From Streptomyces zinciresistens K42 (lineage in GTDB: Bacteria > Actinomycetota > Actinomycetes > Streptomycetales > Streptomycetaceae): a stretch of DNA of 64,000 nt. A model generated the notes under the pieces. That model was not told the DNA's origin. It saw only the letters and a program-made list of their open reading frames with translations, and searched no databases. How positions within the stretch are numbered: position 1 is the first letter of the stretch; each line of letters begins with the position of its first letter. The stretch spans positions 1 through 64,000 of the forward strand of contig NZ_AGBF01000009.1 of the NCBI RefSeq assembly GCF_000225525.1. Reading direction: 5' to 3'. Shown piece after piece: positions 35,107-44,011 of this stretch. Position numbers and translations under genes: made by a program.

Positions 35107-37350
35107 GTGGCTGAATTCCTGTACCGAGTGGGCCGTGCGGCCTTCCGGCGACGCTGGTCCGTCGTCCTGGCCTGGGCGGCCGTGCTGGCCGCCGTCGGCC
35201 TGGGCGCGCTGTCGGCGCCGGGCCCCGCCGACGAGGAGTTCTCCATGCCCGGCGTCGAGGCGCAGAAGGCGTTCGACCTGCTGGACGAGCGCTTCCCCGG
35301 GGCAAGCGCCGACGGCGCGACCGCGCGGGTCGTCTTCGTCGCGCCGGACGGCGGCAAGGTGACCGCGGCCGGCAGCAGGAAGGCCGTCGACACCGCCGTC
35401 GCCGCGCTGGGCGACGGCTCGCAGGTCGCCTCCGTCGTCGACCCGTTCCGGGCCGGCGCGGTCAGCCGGGACGGCACCACCGCGTACGCGACCGTCACCT
35501 ACGAGGTGAAGCCCGACGCGCTCGGCGACGGCGCCCGGACCCAGCTCGCCAAGGCGCTCGACGACGCCCGGGAGGCCGGGCTGCGCGTCGACGCGGGCGG
35601 CACCGCCCTCGCCGCGGAGGGCGGGCCGGGCGGCGCGGCCGAGGCGATCGGCGTGGCGATCGCCGCCGTCGTCCTCCTCGTCACCTTCGGCTCGCTCGCC
35701 GCCGCCGGGCTGCCGCTGCTGACCGCCGCCGTCGGTGTCGGTGTCAGCATGGCCACGATCCTCACCCTGGCCTCGGCCCTCGGGCTCTCCACCACCACCG
35801 GCACCCTCGCGATGATGCTGGGCCTCGCGGTCGGCATCGACTACGCCCTGTTCGTCGTCTCCCGCTACCGCGAGGAGCGCGCGGCGGGCCGCACCCCGCA
35901 GGAGGCGACCGGGCTCGCCGTCGGCACCGCCGGCTCCGCGGTCGTCTTCGCCGGGCTCACCGTGGTGATCGCGCTCGCCGGGCTCTCGGTCGTCGGCATC
36001 CCGATGCTCACCAAGATGGGGCTGGCCGCGGCGGGCGCGGTCGTCGTCGCCGTGCTCGTCGCGCTCACCCTGGTGCCCGCCTTCCTCGGCCTGTGGCCGA
36101 ACGCCGTCCTGTCGGGGAAGTCCCGCGGGAGCGGCCCCGCGGACGGGGGCGCGCGCGACAACGCCGGTGCCCGCTGGGCCCGTTTCGTGCTGCGCCGCCC
36201 CGTGCCGGTGCTGCTGCTCGGCGTCCTCGGCCTCGGCGCGCTCGCCGTGCCGGTGGCCGACCTCCAGCTCGGGATGCCCGGCGACGAGGCCAAGTCCACC
36301 GCCACCACCGAGCGGCGGGCCTACGACGCGCTCGCCGACGCCTTCGGGCCGGGCTCCAACGGGCCGCTGACCGTCGTCGTGGACGCCCGCGGCGACAGCG
36401 ACCCCCGGGGCGCCGTCGCCGCGACGGCGAAGCGGATCGGCGCCACCGAGGGGGTCGTGACCGTGACCCCGGCCCGTTTCAACGAGGCGGGGGACACCGC
36501 GGTGTTCTCCGTCGTGCCCGCCACCGCGCCCACCGACGAGCGCACCAAGGACCTGGTCACCGTCATCCGGGACGAGCGGCCGCGGCTGGAGGCGGCGACC
36601 GGGGCGACCTTCGAGGTCACCGGCACCACCGCGCTGAACATCGACATCGCCGGGAAGGTGCAGGCCGCGCTGGTCCCGTACCTGGTCGTGGTGGTCGGGC
36701 TCGCCGTCGTGCTGCTGCTCGTGGTCTTCCGCTCCCTGCTCGTGCCGCTCAAGGCGGCCCTCGGCTTCCTGCTCTCGGTGCTGGCCTCGCTCGGCGCGGT
36801 CGTCGTGGTCTTCCAGCAGGGGTACGGCGCCGAGCTGCTCGGGGTGGAGCAGACCGGGCCGATCATGAGCCTGATGCCGATCTTCCTGGTGGGCATCGTC
36901 TTCGGCCTCGCCATGGACTACGAGGTGTTCCTCGTCTCGCGGATGCGGGAGGCGTACGTCCACGGCGAGCCCTCCGAGCGGGCCGTCGTCAGCGGGTTCC
37001 GGCACAGCGCCCGGGTCGTCGGAGCCGCCGCGCTGATCATGATCGCGGTGTTCGCCGGGTTCGTCGGCGAGAGCGACTCCATGATCAAGATGATCGGGTT
37101 CGGGCTGGCCGCCGCGGTCCTCCTCGACGCGTTCGTCGTACGGATGGCGCTCGTGCCCGCGGTCCTCGCCCTGCTCGGGGAGCGGGCCTGGTGGCTGCCG
37201 CGCCGGCTGGACCGGATGCTGCCCCGCGTCGACGTCGAGGGCGAGGCCCTCACCCGGCGTGCGCAGGCGGCCGAGGACGACGGGGCGGCCGGGTCCGGCA
37301 CGGCTGCCGAACCCGCCGAACCCGCCGCGCCCGCCGTCGCCGGCCGCTGA
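35107..37350 (+). CDS. MMPL/RND-family transporter
   Basis: A 747-residue integral membrane protein with two repeated halves, each with a large outer loop and six helices. The family motifs are GIDYALFVVSRYREE (about 255) and GLAMDYEVFLVSRMRE (about 608) with a central Asp. These export lipids, siderophores or drugs; the substrate is not readable. GTG 35107 is the probable start; ATG 35089 is possible. The last ~35 residues are Ala/Glu/Pro-rich. The upstream palindrome may be its operator. Confidence 0.92.
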   Translation: MAEFLYRVGRAAFRRRWSVVLAWAAVLAAVGLGALSAPGPADEEFSMPGVEAQKAFDLLDERFPGASADGATARVVFVAPDGGKVTAAGSRKAVDTAVAALGDGSQVASVVDPFRAGAVSRDGTTAYATVTYEVKPDALGDGARTQLAKALDDAREAGLRVDAGGTALAAEGGPGGAAEAIGVAIAAVVLLVTFGSLAAAGLPLLTAAVGVGVSMATILTLASALGLSTTTGTLAMMLGLAVGIDYALFVVSRYREERAAGRTPQEATGLAVGTAGSAVVFAGLTVVIALAGLSVVGIPMLTKMGLAAAGAVVVAVLVALTLVPAFLGLWPNAVLSGKSRGSGPADGGARDNAGARWARFVLRRPVPVLLLGVLGLGALAVPVADLQLGMPGDEAKSTATTERRAYDALADAFGPGSNGPLTVVVDARGDSDPRGAVAATAKRIGATEGVVTVTPARFNEAGDTAVFSVVPATAPTDERTKDLVTVIRDERPRLEAATGATFEVTGTTALNIDIAGKVQAALVPYLVVVVGLAVVLLLVVFRSLLVPLKAALGFLLSVLASLGAVVVVFQQGYGAELLGVEQTGPIMSLMPIFLVGIVFGLAMDYEVFLVSRMREAYVHGEPSERAVVSGFRHSARVVGAAALIMIAVFAGFVGESDSMIKMIGFGLAAAVLLDAFVVRMALVPAVLALLGERAWWLPRRLDRMLPRVDVEGEALTRRAQAAEDDGAAGSGTAAEPAEPAAPAVAGR

Positions 37351-37394
37351 CGCGGGCCCGCGACCGGGGCCTGACGCGGGCCCGCGACCGGGGC
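37347..37394 (+). repeat. two tandem 24-bp GC repeats at the MMPL stop
   Basis: Two identical 24-base copies (37347-37370, 37371-37394), each containing palindrome CGCGGGCCCGCG. The first overlaps the MMPL stop codon. Each can form a hairpin, so it may act as a terminator. Confidence 0.7.
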
Positions 37395-37483
37395 CGTCCG
37401 TGACGAAGAGCACGGGCGGCCCCGTCCGCCGTCCGCGGCCCGGACGGCCACGATGGAGCCCGGCCCACCGAGCGGAGAGCACC

Positions 37484-38722
37484 ATGACGACCGGCCAGGA
37501 GCGGCGCTACACCGACCGCCTGGAGGAGTTCTCGGACCGCCACCGCGTGGTCGTCGACGTGGTGGTGGTCCTGGCGCTGATGGGCTGCGCCGCCCTCGGC
37601 GGCTCCCTCACGATGCCCGGGGCCCGGCCGCCGGACCAGGGCAGGGCCGCCACCGTCCTGATGGGCGTGTCCTGCCTCGCCCTGCTCCGGCACCGCACCC
37701 GGCCGCGCACCGCCCTGGTGGTGACCGCGCTGTGCACGGTGGCCGCGGTCGGGGCGGGCTATCTGCTGACCCCGCTGCTGCTGGCGCCGGTCATGGCGGC
37801 GCTGTACTGGCTGGCCGCCCACACCGACGACCACACCACCCGCCTCTTCGGCGTCCCGACCATCGCCGCCCTGACGCTCGCCGCCGTCTTCGCCGACACC
37901 ATGCACTCCCTGTCGCTGCCGCTGCGGACCATCGGCCCGGTCTTCTGGCTGCTGCTGCCGCTGGCCGCCGGCCGGATGACCCAGCTGCGGCGGGCGTACG
38001 TGACGGCCGTGCAGGCACGCGCCGAGCACGCCGAGCGCACCCGGGAGGAGGAGGCGCGGCTGCGCGTCACCGAGGAGCGCATGCGCATCGCCCGCGAACT
38101 GCACGACGTCGTCGCCCACCATCTGGCGCTGGCCAACGCCCAGGCCGGCACCGCCGCCCACCTGGTCGGCAGCAGCCCGGAGCAGGCGCAGCGGATTCTC
38201 ACCGACCTGACCGGGACCACCTCCTCCGCGCTGCGCGAACTGAAGGCCACCCTCGGACTGCTGCGGCGGAACGGCGAGACGGACTCCGCGCCCCTGGAAC
38301 CCGCCCCCGGGCTCCACCGGCTGCCCGAACTGGTCGCGTCGTGCGCGTCCGCCGGGGTCGGCGTCACCGTCTCGCGGGAAGGGGAGCCGCGGCCGCTGTC
38401 ACCCGGGGTGGACCTCACCGCGTTCCGGATCGTGCAGGAGGCGCTGACCAACGTCACCAAGCACGCCACCACCGAGACCGCCCACGTGCGGCTCGTCTAC
38501 TCCGGCGCGCGGCTGCTGATCTCGGTCACCGACGACGGGCCCGCCGCCCCGGCCGCGTGCCGCCTCGCGCCGGGCGGCGGCTTCGGCGTCATGGGGATGC
38601 GGGAACGGGCCCACTCCGTCGGCGGCGCCCTGCGCGCGGGTCCCCGCCCCGGCGGCGGCTTCGAGGTCACCACCGAACTCCCCCTCCAGCCCCACGAATC
38701 GGCCCCCGAACCGACCCACTGA
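37484..38722 (+). CDS. orphan sensor histidine kinase (HisKA_3)
   Basis: A 412-residue kinase. Five transmembrane helices occupy residues ~28-165. The dimerisation/phosphoacceptor box has ELHDVVAHH (His ~206), and the N-box EALTNVTKHA and G-box GGGFGVMGMRERA follow. These belong to the NarL-family HPK7 group. ATG 37484 has GGAGAG just upstream. No response-regulator gene is visible on either side, so the partner must be elsewhere. Confidence 0.93.
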   Translation: MTTGQERRYTDRLEEFSDRHRVVVDVVVVLALMGCAALGGSLTMPGARPPDQGRAATVLMGVSCLALLRHRTRPRTALVVTALCTVAAVGAGYLLTPLLLAPVMAALYWLAAHTDDHTTRLFGVPTIAALTLAAVFADTMHSLSLPLRTIGPVFWLLLPLAAGRMTQLRRAYVTAVQARAEHAERTREEEARLRVTEERMRIARELHDVVAHHLALANAQAGTAAHLVGSSPEQAQRILTDLTGTTSSALRELKATLGLLRRNGETDSAPLEPAPGLHRLPELVASCASAGVGVTVSREGEPRPLSPGVDLTAFRIVQEALTNVTKHATTETAHVRLVYSGARLLISVTDDGPAAPAACRLAPGGGFGVMGMRERAHSVGGALRAGPRPGGGFEVTTELPLQPHESAPEPTH

Positions 38723-38943
38723 GCCGGAAACGGCCCCCCACCCGGGCCCGCTGACCGGCGGGCGGCACCGGCCGGGCGGGAGAGCGCGGTCGCGGCGGCG
38801 AGCCGACCGGGCGGGGCCGCCGCGGTCACGGCCCGGCGCGCGGCCGGCCGTGCGGGATCGTGGCACGGCCGCGCGGGATCACGGCACGGCCGCGCGGGGG
38901 CCGACCGTGCGTCGCGGCAAGGCCCTCACCCCGGCGGAGTACG

Positions 38944-40254
38944 GTGCGGCGTGATCCACCGGTGGGTCACCGCCTCGCCCGGAAGGACCGGAAGCTGAAC
39001 GCCTCGCTCGCGGAGACACTGTCCGTGGCCATGCTCGTGCTCGTGCTGGTCAGTGCCGTCGTCCGCCCCTTCGGACTGCCCGAAGCCGTGTTCGCCGTGC
39101 CGGCCGCGGCGCTGGTGGTCGTCGCCGGGGCCATCCCCTGGGACCACGCCCTGGACGAGGCCGCCCGGCTCGGACCGGTGATCGGCTTTCTCGCCGCCGT
39201 CCTGGTCCTCGCCCAACTCTGCGACGACGAGGGGCTGTTCCAGTACTGCGGGGCGTGGATGGCGCGGACGGCGGCGGGCCGGCCGCGCCGGCTGCTCGCA
39301 CAGGTGTTCCTGGCCGCGTCGGCCATCACGGCCGTCCTGAGCCTGGACGCCACCGTCGTCCTGCTCACCCCGGTCGTGTTCGCCACCGCGGCCCGGCTCG
39401 GCGCCCGCCCCACGCCCCACGTCTACGCCTGCACCCATCTGTCGAACACCGCCTCCCTGCTGCTGCCGGTGTCCAACCTGACCAACCTGCTGGCGTTCAC
39501 GGCCAGCGGGCTCAGCTTCACCCGGTTCGCCGCGCTGATGGCCCTGCCGTGGCTCGCCGCGATCGCCGTCGAGTACGTCGTCTTCCGGCGCTTCTTCGCC
39601 ATCGACCTGGACGCGGGGGCCCAGGCGCCGCCCGGCGCCGACGCCCCCGCGCTGCCGCTGTTCGCCCTGGTGACCGTGGGCTGCACCCTCGCCGGGTTCG
39701 TGCTGACCTCCGCCGTCGGCGTCGACCCCGCCTGGGCCGCGCTGGCCGGCGCGGCCGCCCTCGCCGTACGGGCCCTGCTGCGGGGCCGGACCAGTCCGAA
39801 GGCGCTGCTGAACTCCGCCTCGGTGCCGTTCCTCGCGTTCGTGCTGGCCCTCGGTGTCGTCGTACGGGCGGTCGTGGACAACGGACTGGACACCGCCCTC
39901 GGCCGGCTGATCCACGACGGCACCGGTCTCGCGGCCCTGTTCGGCATCGCCGCGCTGGCCGCCGTCCTGGCCAACGTGATCAACAACCTGCCCGCGGTCC
40001 TGGTCCTGCTGCCGCTGACCGTCGGGACCGGCCCCGGCGCCGTCCTCGCGGTGCTGCTCGGGGTGAACATCGGGCCCAACCTGACCTACGCCGGCTCGCT
40101 CGCCACCCTGCTGTGGCGGCGTATCGTGCAGGCGCACGACACCGAGGTGCGCCTCGGCGAGTTCACCCGGCTCGGCCTGTACGCCGTACCGGCGAGCCTG
40201 ACCGCCGCCGTCCTGGCACTGTGGGTCTCACTGGCCGTGATCCAAGGAGGCTGA
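38944..40254 (+). CDS. ArsB/NhaD-like permease
   Basis: A ~436-residue integral membrane transporter of the ion transporter superfamily (ArsB/NhaD, SLC13-like). About 11-12 helices are visible, with VLSLDATVVLLTPVV and ANVINNLPAVLVLLPL as the conserved internal half-repeats. It may move arsenite, silicon or organic anions. The start is uncertain: GTG 38944 has a GGAG nearby, but the conserved region begins at LNASLAETLS (CTG 38995). It overlaps nothing; UspA-like gene follows by five bases. Confidence 0.88.
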   Translation: MRRDPPVGHRLARKDRKLNASLAETLSVAMLVLVLVSAVVRPFGLPEAVFAVPAAALVVVAGAIPWDHALDEAARLGPVIGFLAAVLVLAQLCDDEGLFQYCGAWMARTAAGRPRRLLAQVFLAASAITAVLSLDATVVLLTPVVFATAARLGARPTPHVYACTHLSNTASLLLPVSNLTNLLAFTASGLSFTRFAALMALPWLAAIAVEYVVFRRFFAIDLDAGAQAPPGADAPALPLFALVTVGCTLAGFVLTSAVGVDPAWAALAGAAALAVRALLRGRTSPKALLNSASVPFLAFVLALGVVVRAVVDNGLDTALGRLIHDGTGLAALFGIAALAAVLANVINNLPAVLVLLPLTVGTGPGAVLAVLLGVNIGPNLTYAGSLATLLWRRIVQAHDTEVRLGEFTRLGLYAVPASLTAAVLALWVSLAVIQGG

Positions 40255-40258
40255 CCCC

Positions 40259-40759
40259 ATGGCCGTCGTCGTCTGGATCGTCGAGGGCACCTGGCCCGCC
40301 TGCGTGGACGCCGCGCGGGCGCACGCGCCGGAGAACGCCGAGATCGTCCTGCTGCACGTCACCGGGCACGAGCCCGCCGACGCCGCGCACGGCGCGTTCG
40401 CCGGTCTGATGGGCCGGGGCCGCCCGGAGCGCGACCCCGGCACCCGCGTCGAACACCTCGCAGCCGCCTCCGCCGAGAGCCTTCTCGGGGCCGCCGCCGA
40501 ACGGCTGGGCCGCCCCTGCGCCCGCGCCGAACGCACCGGCCGTGTCGAGCGCGAGGTCGTCGCCGCCGCGGACGGCGCCGACCTGCTGATCCTCGCCCGT
40601 GACGGCGACCGCGCCCGGCTCGGCCCGCACAGCCTGGGTCCGGCCGGCCGCTTCGTCGTCGACCACGCGCCCTGCCCGCTCCTGCTGGTGTGGCCGGAGC
40701 CGGCGCCCGGCCTCACGACGATCCCGGCCCCGCCGCCCCACCCGCCGCACCACGACTGA
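40259..40759 (+). CDS. UspA-like universal stress protein
   Basis: A 166-residue protein of the universal stress protein fold. VEIVLLHVTG-type and DLLILARDGD strands and the FVVDHAPCPLLLVWPE end are characteristic. The ATP-binding GXXGXXXXS(T) motif is not obvious, so it may be a non-nucleotide-binding form. It is tightly downstream of the permease, so they are probably co-transcribed. Confidence 0.85.
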   Translation: MAVVVWIVEGTWPACVDAARAHAPENAEIVLLHVTGHEPADAAHGAFAGLMGRGRPERDPGTRVEHLAAASAESLLGAAAERLGRPCARAERTGRVEREVVAAADGADLLILARDGDRARLGPHSLGPAGRFVVDHAPCPLLLVWPEPAPGLTTIPAPPPHPPHHD

Positions 40760-40787
40760 GCGGCGGGGGCGGCCGGGCGGCAGCGTG

Positions 40788-41342
40788 CTAGAGGCCGAAC
40801 TCCTGGGCGGGCAGGCCCAGTACGGAGCACGCCTCGCGCAGCACCTGCTCCTCGGCCGGCGCCACATAGCCGTCCGCGCCCGCCACGACGAAGCCGGTCT
40901 GGATCACGGCACGGGCCTCGGCCGGCTTCTTCGCGGCCTTGGCGATCTCCTGCAACGCCGCGTTCTTCCCCTGCTCGAAGTTGGCCGCGAGCTGGTCGGC
41001 GTGCTGGTTGAAGCGCTGGCGCAGCTGCTCCGGCGGGAAGTTCTGCAGCACCTCGTTGTTCAGGATGAGCGACTCCATCTGCTGCCGCTCGGAGGTGTCG
41101 ACATGGCCGTCGGCCGCGGCGACCAGCGCGCACATGGCCATGCTGGCGTCACGGTAGGCGCCGCTCTTCAGCTCCGTCTTCAACGAGGTCAGCTGGGTCT
41201 TGAGCGCGCTCACGAGCTGCGCCTTCGACCCTCCCGACGACCCCGCGCCCGACGGCCGCGCCGCGCCTCCGGGTCCTCGCGCGGCCTGGGCCTGCTGCTG
41301 CAGACCCTTCGCCTGGTCCTTGATCCGATCCCACATCGCCAT
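40788..41342 (-). CDS. TerB-family protein
   Basis: A 184-residue protein. The N-terminus (~1-40) is a flexible basic region; residues ~45-180 form the TerB helical bundle with two acidic metal-binding sites (AADGHVDTSERQQMESLI, AGADGYVAPAEEQVLREA). TerB proteins act in tellurite and stress-related networks with TerD and VWA partners. ATG 41342 follows GAGGTGG; the next ATG at 41336 is also possible. Confidence 0.9.
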   Translation of the reverse strand: MAMWDRIKDQAKGLQQQAQAARGPGGAARPSGAGSSGGSKAQLVSALKTQLTSLKTELKSGAYRDASMAMCALVAAADGHVDTSERQQMESLILNNEVLQNFPPEQLRQRFNQHADQLAANFEQGKNAALQEIAKAAKKPAEARAVIQTGFVVAGADGYVAPAEEQVLREACSVLGLPAQEFGL

Positions 41343-41495
41343 CCGTGCCACCTCGGCTTCAGCCCATGTCGTTCCGGTCGCGCACGCGCATCCCGCACGT
41401 CGTCGAGTCAACTCCCGCCGACTCCCCGAAGTTCCATGTGGCCCACCTCACAGGTGAGAGCCGGTCAGTTCCGGCGCCCCCGCCGGTCTCCCCTC

Positions 41496-41540
41496 CGACA
41501 CGACACGACACGACACGACACAGCACGCCACAGCACGCCA
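41496..41540 (+). repeat. short tandem repeat CGACA x5 and CAGCACGCCA x2
   Basis: Five copies of CGACA (41496-41520), then two copies of CAGCACGCCA (41521-41540), in the 279-base gap between terB and the DUF4287 gene. No gene in this gap. Confidence 0.8.
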
Positions 41541-41621
41541 CCGCAGGGTCCGCCGCACCAGGACCCGCGGCACACGGCAGCCCCGTGACCGCCCGCCTCC
41601 GACGAAACGGACACCACCGCC

Positions 41622-41831
41622 ATGAGCGCACCCGTGAAGGGCCCCGCCTCCTACTTCCCCTCGATCGAGAAGAAGTACGGACGTCCGATCGCGCACTGGA
41701 AGGACCTCATCCGCGCTTCGCCGCTGACCCGGCACATGGAACTCGTCGCCTGGCTCAAGACCGAGCACGGCCTCGGCCACGGGCACGCCAACGCCCTGGT
41801 CGCGCACACCCTCGCCGAACGGACCGACTGA
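41622..41831 (+). CDS. DUF4287 domain protein
   Basis: A 69-residue small protein. It carries the DUF4287 motif: GPASYFPSIEKKYGRPIAHW, then HMELVAWLKTEHGLGHGHANALVAH. Function unknown in this family. It follows a tandem repeat region and ends shortly before a GC-rich spacer. Confidence 0.88.
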   Translation: MSAPVKGPASYFPSIEKKYGRPIAHWKDLIRASPLTRHMELVAWLKTEHGLGHGHANALVAHTLAERTD

Positions 41832-42199
41832 GCCGGCCGGGCCCGCCGAACCGGCCGGGCCGGGCGGGCCGAACGGAACGGCCGACCCGAGGGGACCGGC
41901 CGGGCCCGCCGCACCGGGCGGGCCCGCCCCCGCCTTCACGCCCCCGGCGTGCGGAAACCCACCGGCCGGCGGGCCGCCTCGTCGAGCTCCTCGACGCCCA
42001 GCAGCGGCGTGGCCCGAGTGCGCAGCCCGCCGCTCGCCTCATGTCCGGGCGGCTCTTGCTGACAGTGGGACAGGCAGGCAGCGGCCAAGTCCGTCTTATG
42101 GCCGACCTGTTGTCAGTGGCCTGCGGCATGATGCGGGGCACGTGACGGCCCGTCCGACCGAGGGGTTACAAGGCCGTCGGCTGCAAAGGGAGGGGTGGT
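41832..42199. other. 368-base intergenic region with possible gene remnant
   Basis: The first 110 bases are CCGGCCGGGCCCGCC-type repeats, perhaps a terminator. On the minus strand, 42112 to 41936 is open and ends QATPLLGVEELDEAARR-like (actual text LLGVEELDEAARRPVG), which looks like the tail of a protein but has no start. Otherwise nothing seen. Confidence 0.5.
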
Positions 42200-43531
42200 G
42201 TGCGCAGGCCAGTCACAGGCGAGGTGCACGTTCACTACAGCCAGATCTACGTCGAGAGCGATCCGGACGGTGCGATCCCGGATCTTTCCGAGGCGTTCGC
42301 GGGCCAGCGCGGGGGGCTGTGCGGGGCCGCCGTCCAGGGCGTGCTCTGGCTGATCACCGGGCTGCACACCGGCAACGTCGGTTTCGTCGTAGAGGTCCAC
42401 GACGAAGATCCTCCGCTGGACCCGATCTGGGAGGACGTGGTGGAGGTGTCCTTCCGCCCGGTGTCTGAACGCTCCCATTTGGTGCAGTGGGCGGGCGAAG
42501 CCGCGTGGGACCTGAATCTCGACCAGACCGACTACCGCGTGCGGTACTGCGCCCAGGGGATGGACGAGGGACGGAAGCTCGACACCAGAGCCGTCGGGAA
42601 GCCACAGGCGGACAGTTACCTCCTGCAGTTCTGGCCCGCGCCGCCTCGTGCGGACCGCGTGGTCCGCCAGACCTCACAGAACGCCGCCTACTGGCACCGC
42701 TACGCGCGCGAGCTTCCGCCACCACCCACCGTCGAGCAGCGCGCCGAGACCGAACGCCTGGCCCGCCAGGCGGCGGAACGGGCCGCCGAGGAGCGGAGAC
42801 TGCACCGCGAGCAGTGGGAGTGGGGCGGGCGACTGCCGAGCGAGGGGCTGCGCGGTGTCGGCGGTGATGTCCGCGGGCTGCTGCGCTTCGACAGCGACCT
42901 GGTGCACGCCCTCGACGCCGCGGGTCCGGAGGTCCAGCGTACGGTGGCGTCGCTAGCTGCCCGGCGGGCCTGCGCGGCAGCGGGCCTGACCGACGTTCCG
43001 TGGGTCACCCGGGCGCTCACCGCGTTGACGCAGAAACGTCCGCTGCCGCCGCCGTTCGACGACACAGCCCTGCTGTGGGAGAACCTGCGGTCCGACCCGC
43101 AGGTCCCGAGGCGGTCGGTGCTCAAGGCGATCCCTCCCGGGCGACCGCCATATCGCCCACCCACGCCCCCGGCGGCGGCCGAGTGGACGTGGGCCCCGGC
43201 CACGGATTCGGAAAACGGGTCGAGGCTGCCGGGCCTCGGCCAGGCACTGGGCGCGCTCGTACCGACTGGGCCCGCCAGTCGTGGCGCGACACCGACCGCA
43301 GACGTGGGGCAAGGTGCCGCCGTGGTAGTGCACACCTCCGGCACTCCGCGCGGACCCGGGCGAATCTCGCAGCCGCACTTCGCCCTTGCTGCCGTACTGG
43401 CCGCTGCCGAGCCCGACCCGCTGAAGGCGGCACTGGACGCGGTGTGGCACGCGGTGCACACGTACGGCGAGCACTACCCGGAGTTGCTGGAGGCAATCCG
43501 GTCGGCGTGCTTCGAGCAGAGGGGAGAGTAG
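42200..43531 (+). CDS. large conserved hypothetical protein
   Basis: A 443-residue protein. Residues ~1-130 are a beta-rich domain (HVHYSQIYVESDPDG, GVLWLITGLHTGNVGF, DPIWEDVVEVSFRP), 140-200 contain a conserved LLQFWPAPP segment and a helical, charged coiled section, and the rest is a helical domain and a proline-rich linker. It is a conserved streptomycete protein with no assigned function that I can name. GTG start after GGGAGG. The C-terminal segment AVWHAVHTYGEHYPELLEAI is helical. Neighbours give no clue. Confidence 0.8.
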   Translation: MRRPVTGEVHVHYSQIYVESDPDGAIPDLSEAFAGQRGGLCGAAVQGVLWLITGLHTGNVGFVVEVHDEDPPLDPIWEDVVEVSFRPVSERSHLVQWAGEAAWDLNLDQTDYRVRYCAQGMDEGRKLDTRAVGKPQADSYLLQFWPAPPRADRVVRQTSQNAAYWHRYARELPPPPTVEQRAETERLARQAAERAAEERRLHREQWEWGGRLPSEGLRGVGGDVRGLLRFDSDLVHALDAAGPEVQRTVASLAARRACAAAGLTDVPWVTRALTALTQKRPLPPPFDDTALLWENLRSDPQVPRRSVLKAIPPGRPPYRPPTPPAAAEWTWAPATDSENGSRLPGLGQALGALVPTGPASRGATPTADVGQGAAVVVHTSGTPRGPGRISQPHFALAAVLAAAEPDPLKAALDAVWHAVHTYGEHYPELLEAIRSACFEQRGE

Positions 43532-43545
43532 GCCGGTCCTGCTGA

Positions 43546-43656
43546 TCAACAGCGACAAACCTGCTCCACGGCGGCCCGGCGGCCGCTCCCGCCCTCCCGG
43601 AGCAGCCCCGCGGCGCCCTCGGTGGTGTAGCTGGCCTGGATGAGGAACTTCGGCAT
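43546..43656 (-). pseudogene. truncated GYD-domain protein
   Basis: From ATG 43656 the frame reads PKFLIQASYTTEGAAGLLRE and RRAAVEQ, the N-terminal third of a GYD-domain protein, a normally ~95-residue family. The reading frame then ends VCRC and stops at 43546. The rest of the domain is missing: the FG-like dimer interface and the DVYVIVDLPD segment are not found on either strand nearby. It is a remnant or a broken copy. Confidence 0.75.
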
Positions 43657-44011
43657 CGGGACACTCCCTGACTCGCTCGTCCGCCCGGTACGGCCAAGGA
43701 CCTTCCCGCCGCCGTCCCCCTCCGCATCGGCGGCGCGGCGGGATTCACCCGCCCGCCGCCGGACCGGTGCCGCGGGGCACCGCCCCCGGGTGCCACGGAC
43801 CCGGCGGCACCCGGGAACACCACCCGTCACGGGCGCCTGCGCACACCCCGAAAATTCCTCCAACTCCCGTACAACCCTTGCGTTCCCTCGGTGGTCTCCT
43901 GATAGCCGACCAGCCTGTGAACCCGAGGCCAACGCCCGGCGAACGCGAGCGGTCCGCACCCCAACGACTGCGATGCCCGTGAGGCATCCCGCATGCCGCA
44001 GGAGAAACCGC
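43657..44011. other. 355-base intergenic region without a gene
   Basis: Only promoter-like sequence before the FG-GAP gene; GGAGAAACCG just before its ATG is a ribosome site. Nothing else seen. Confidence 0.5.

Noticed and set aside
35008..37485. Minus-strand frame of ~825 codons opposite the MMPL gene
   Set aside because: Gly/Asp/His-rich antisense product; the plus frame has all transporter motifs.
41496..41540. Possible CRISPR-like repeats
   Set aside because: The units are only 5 and 10 bases with no spacers; a simple tandem repeat.
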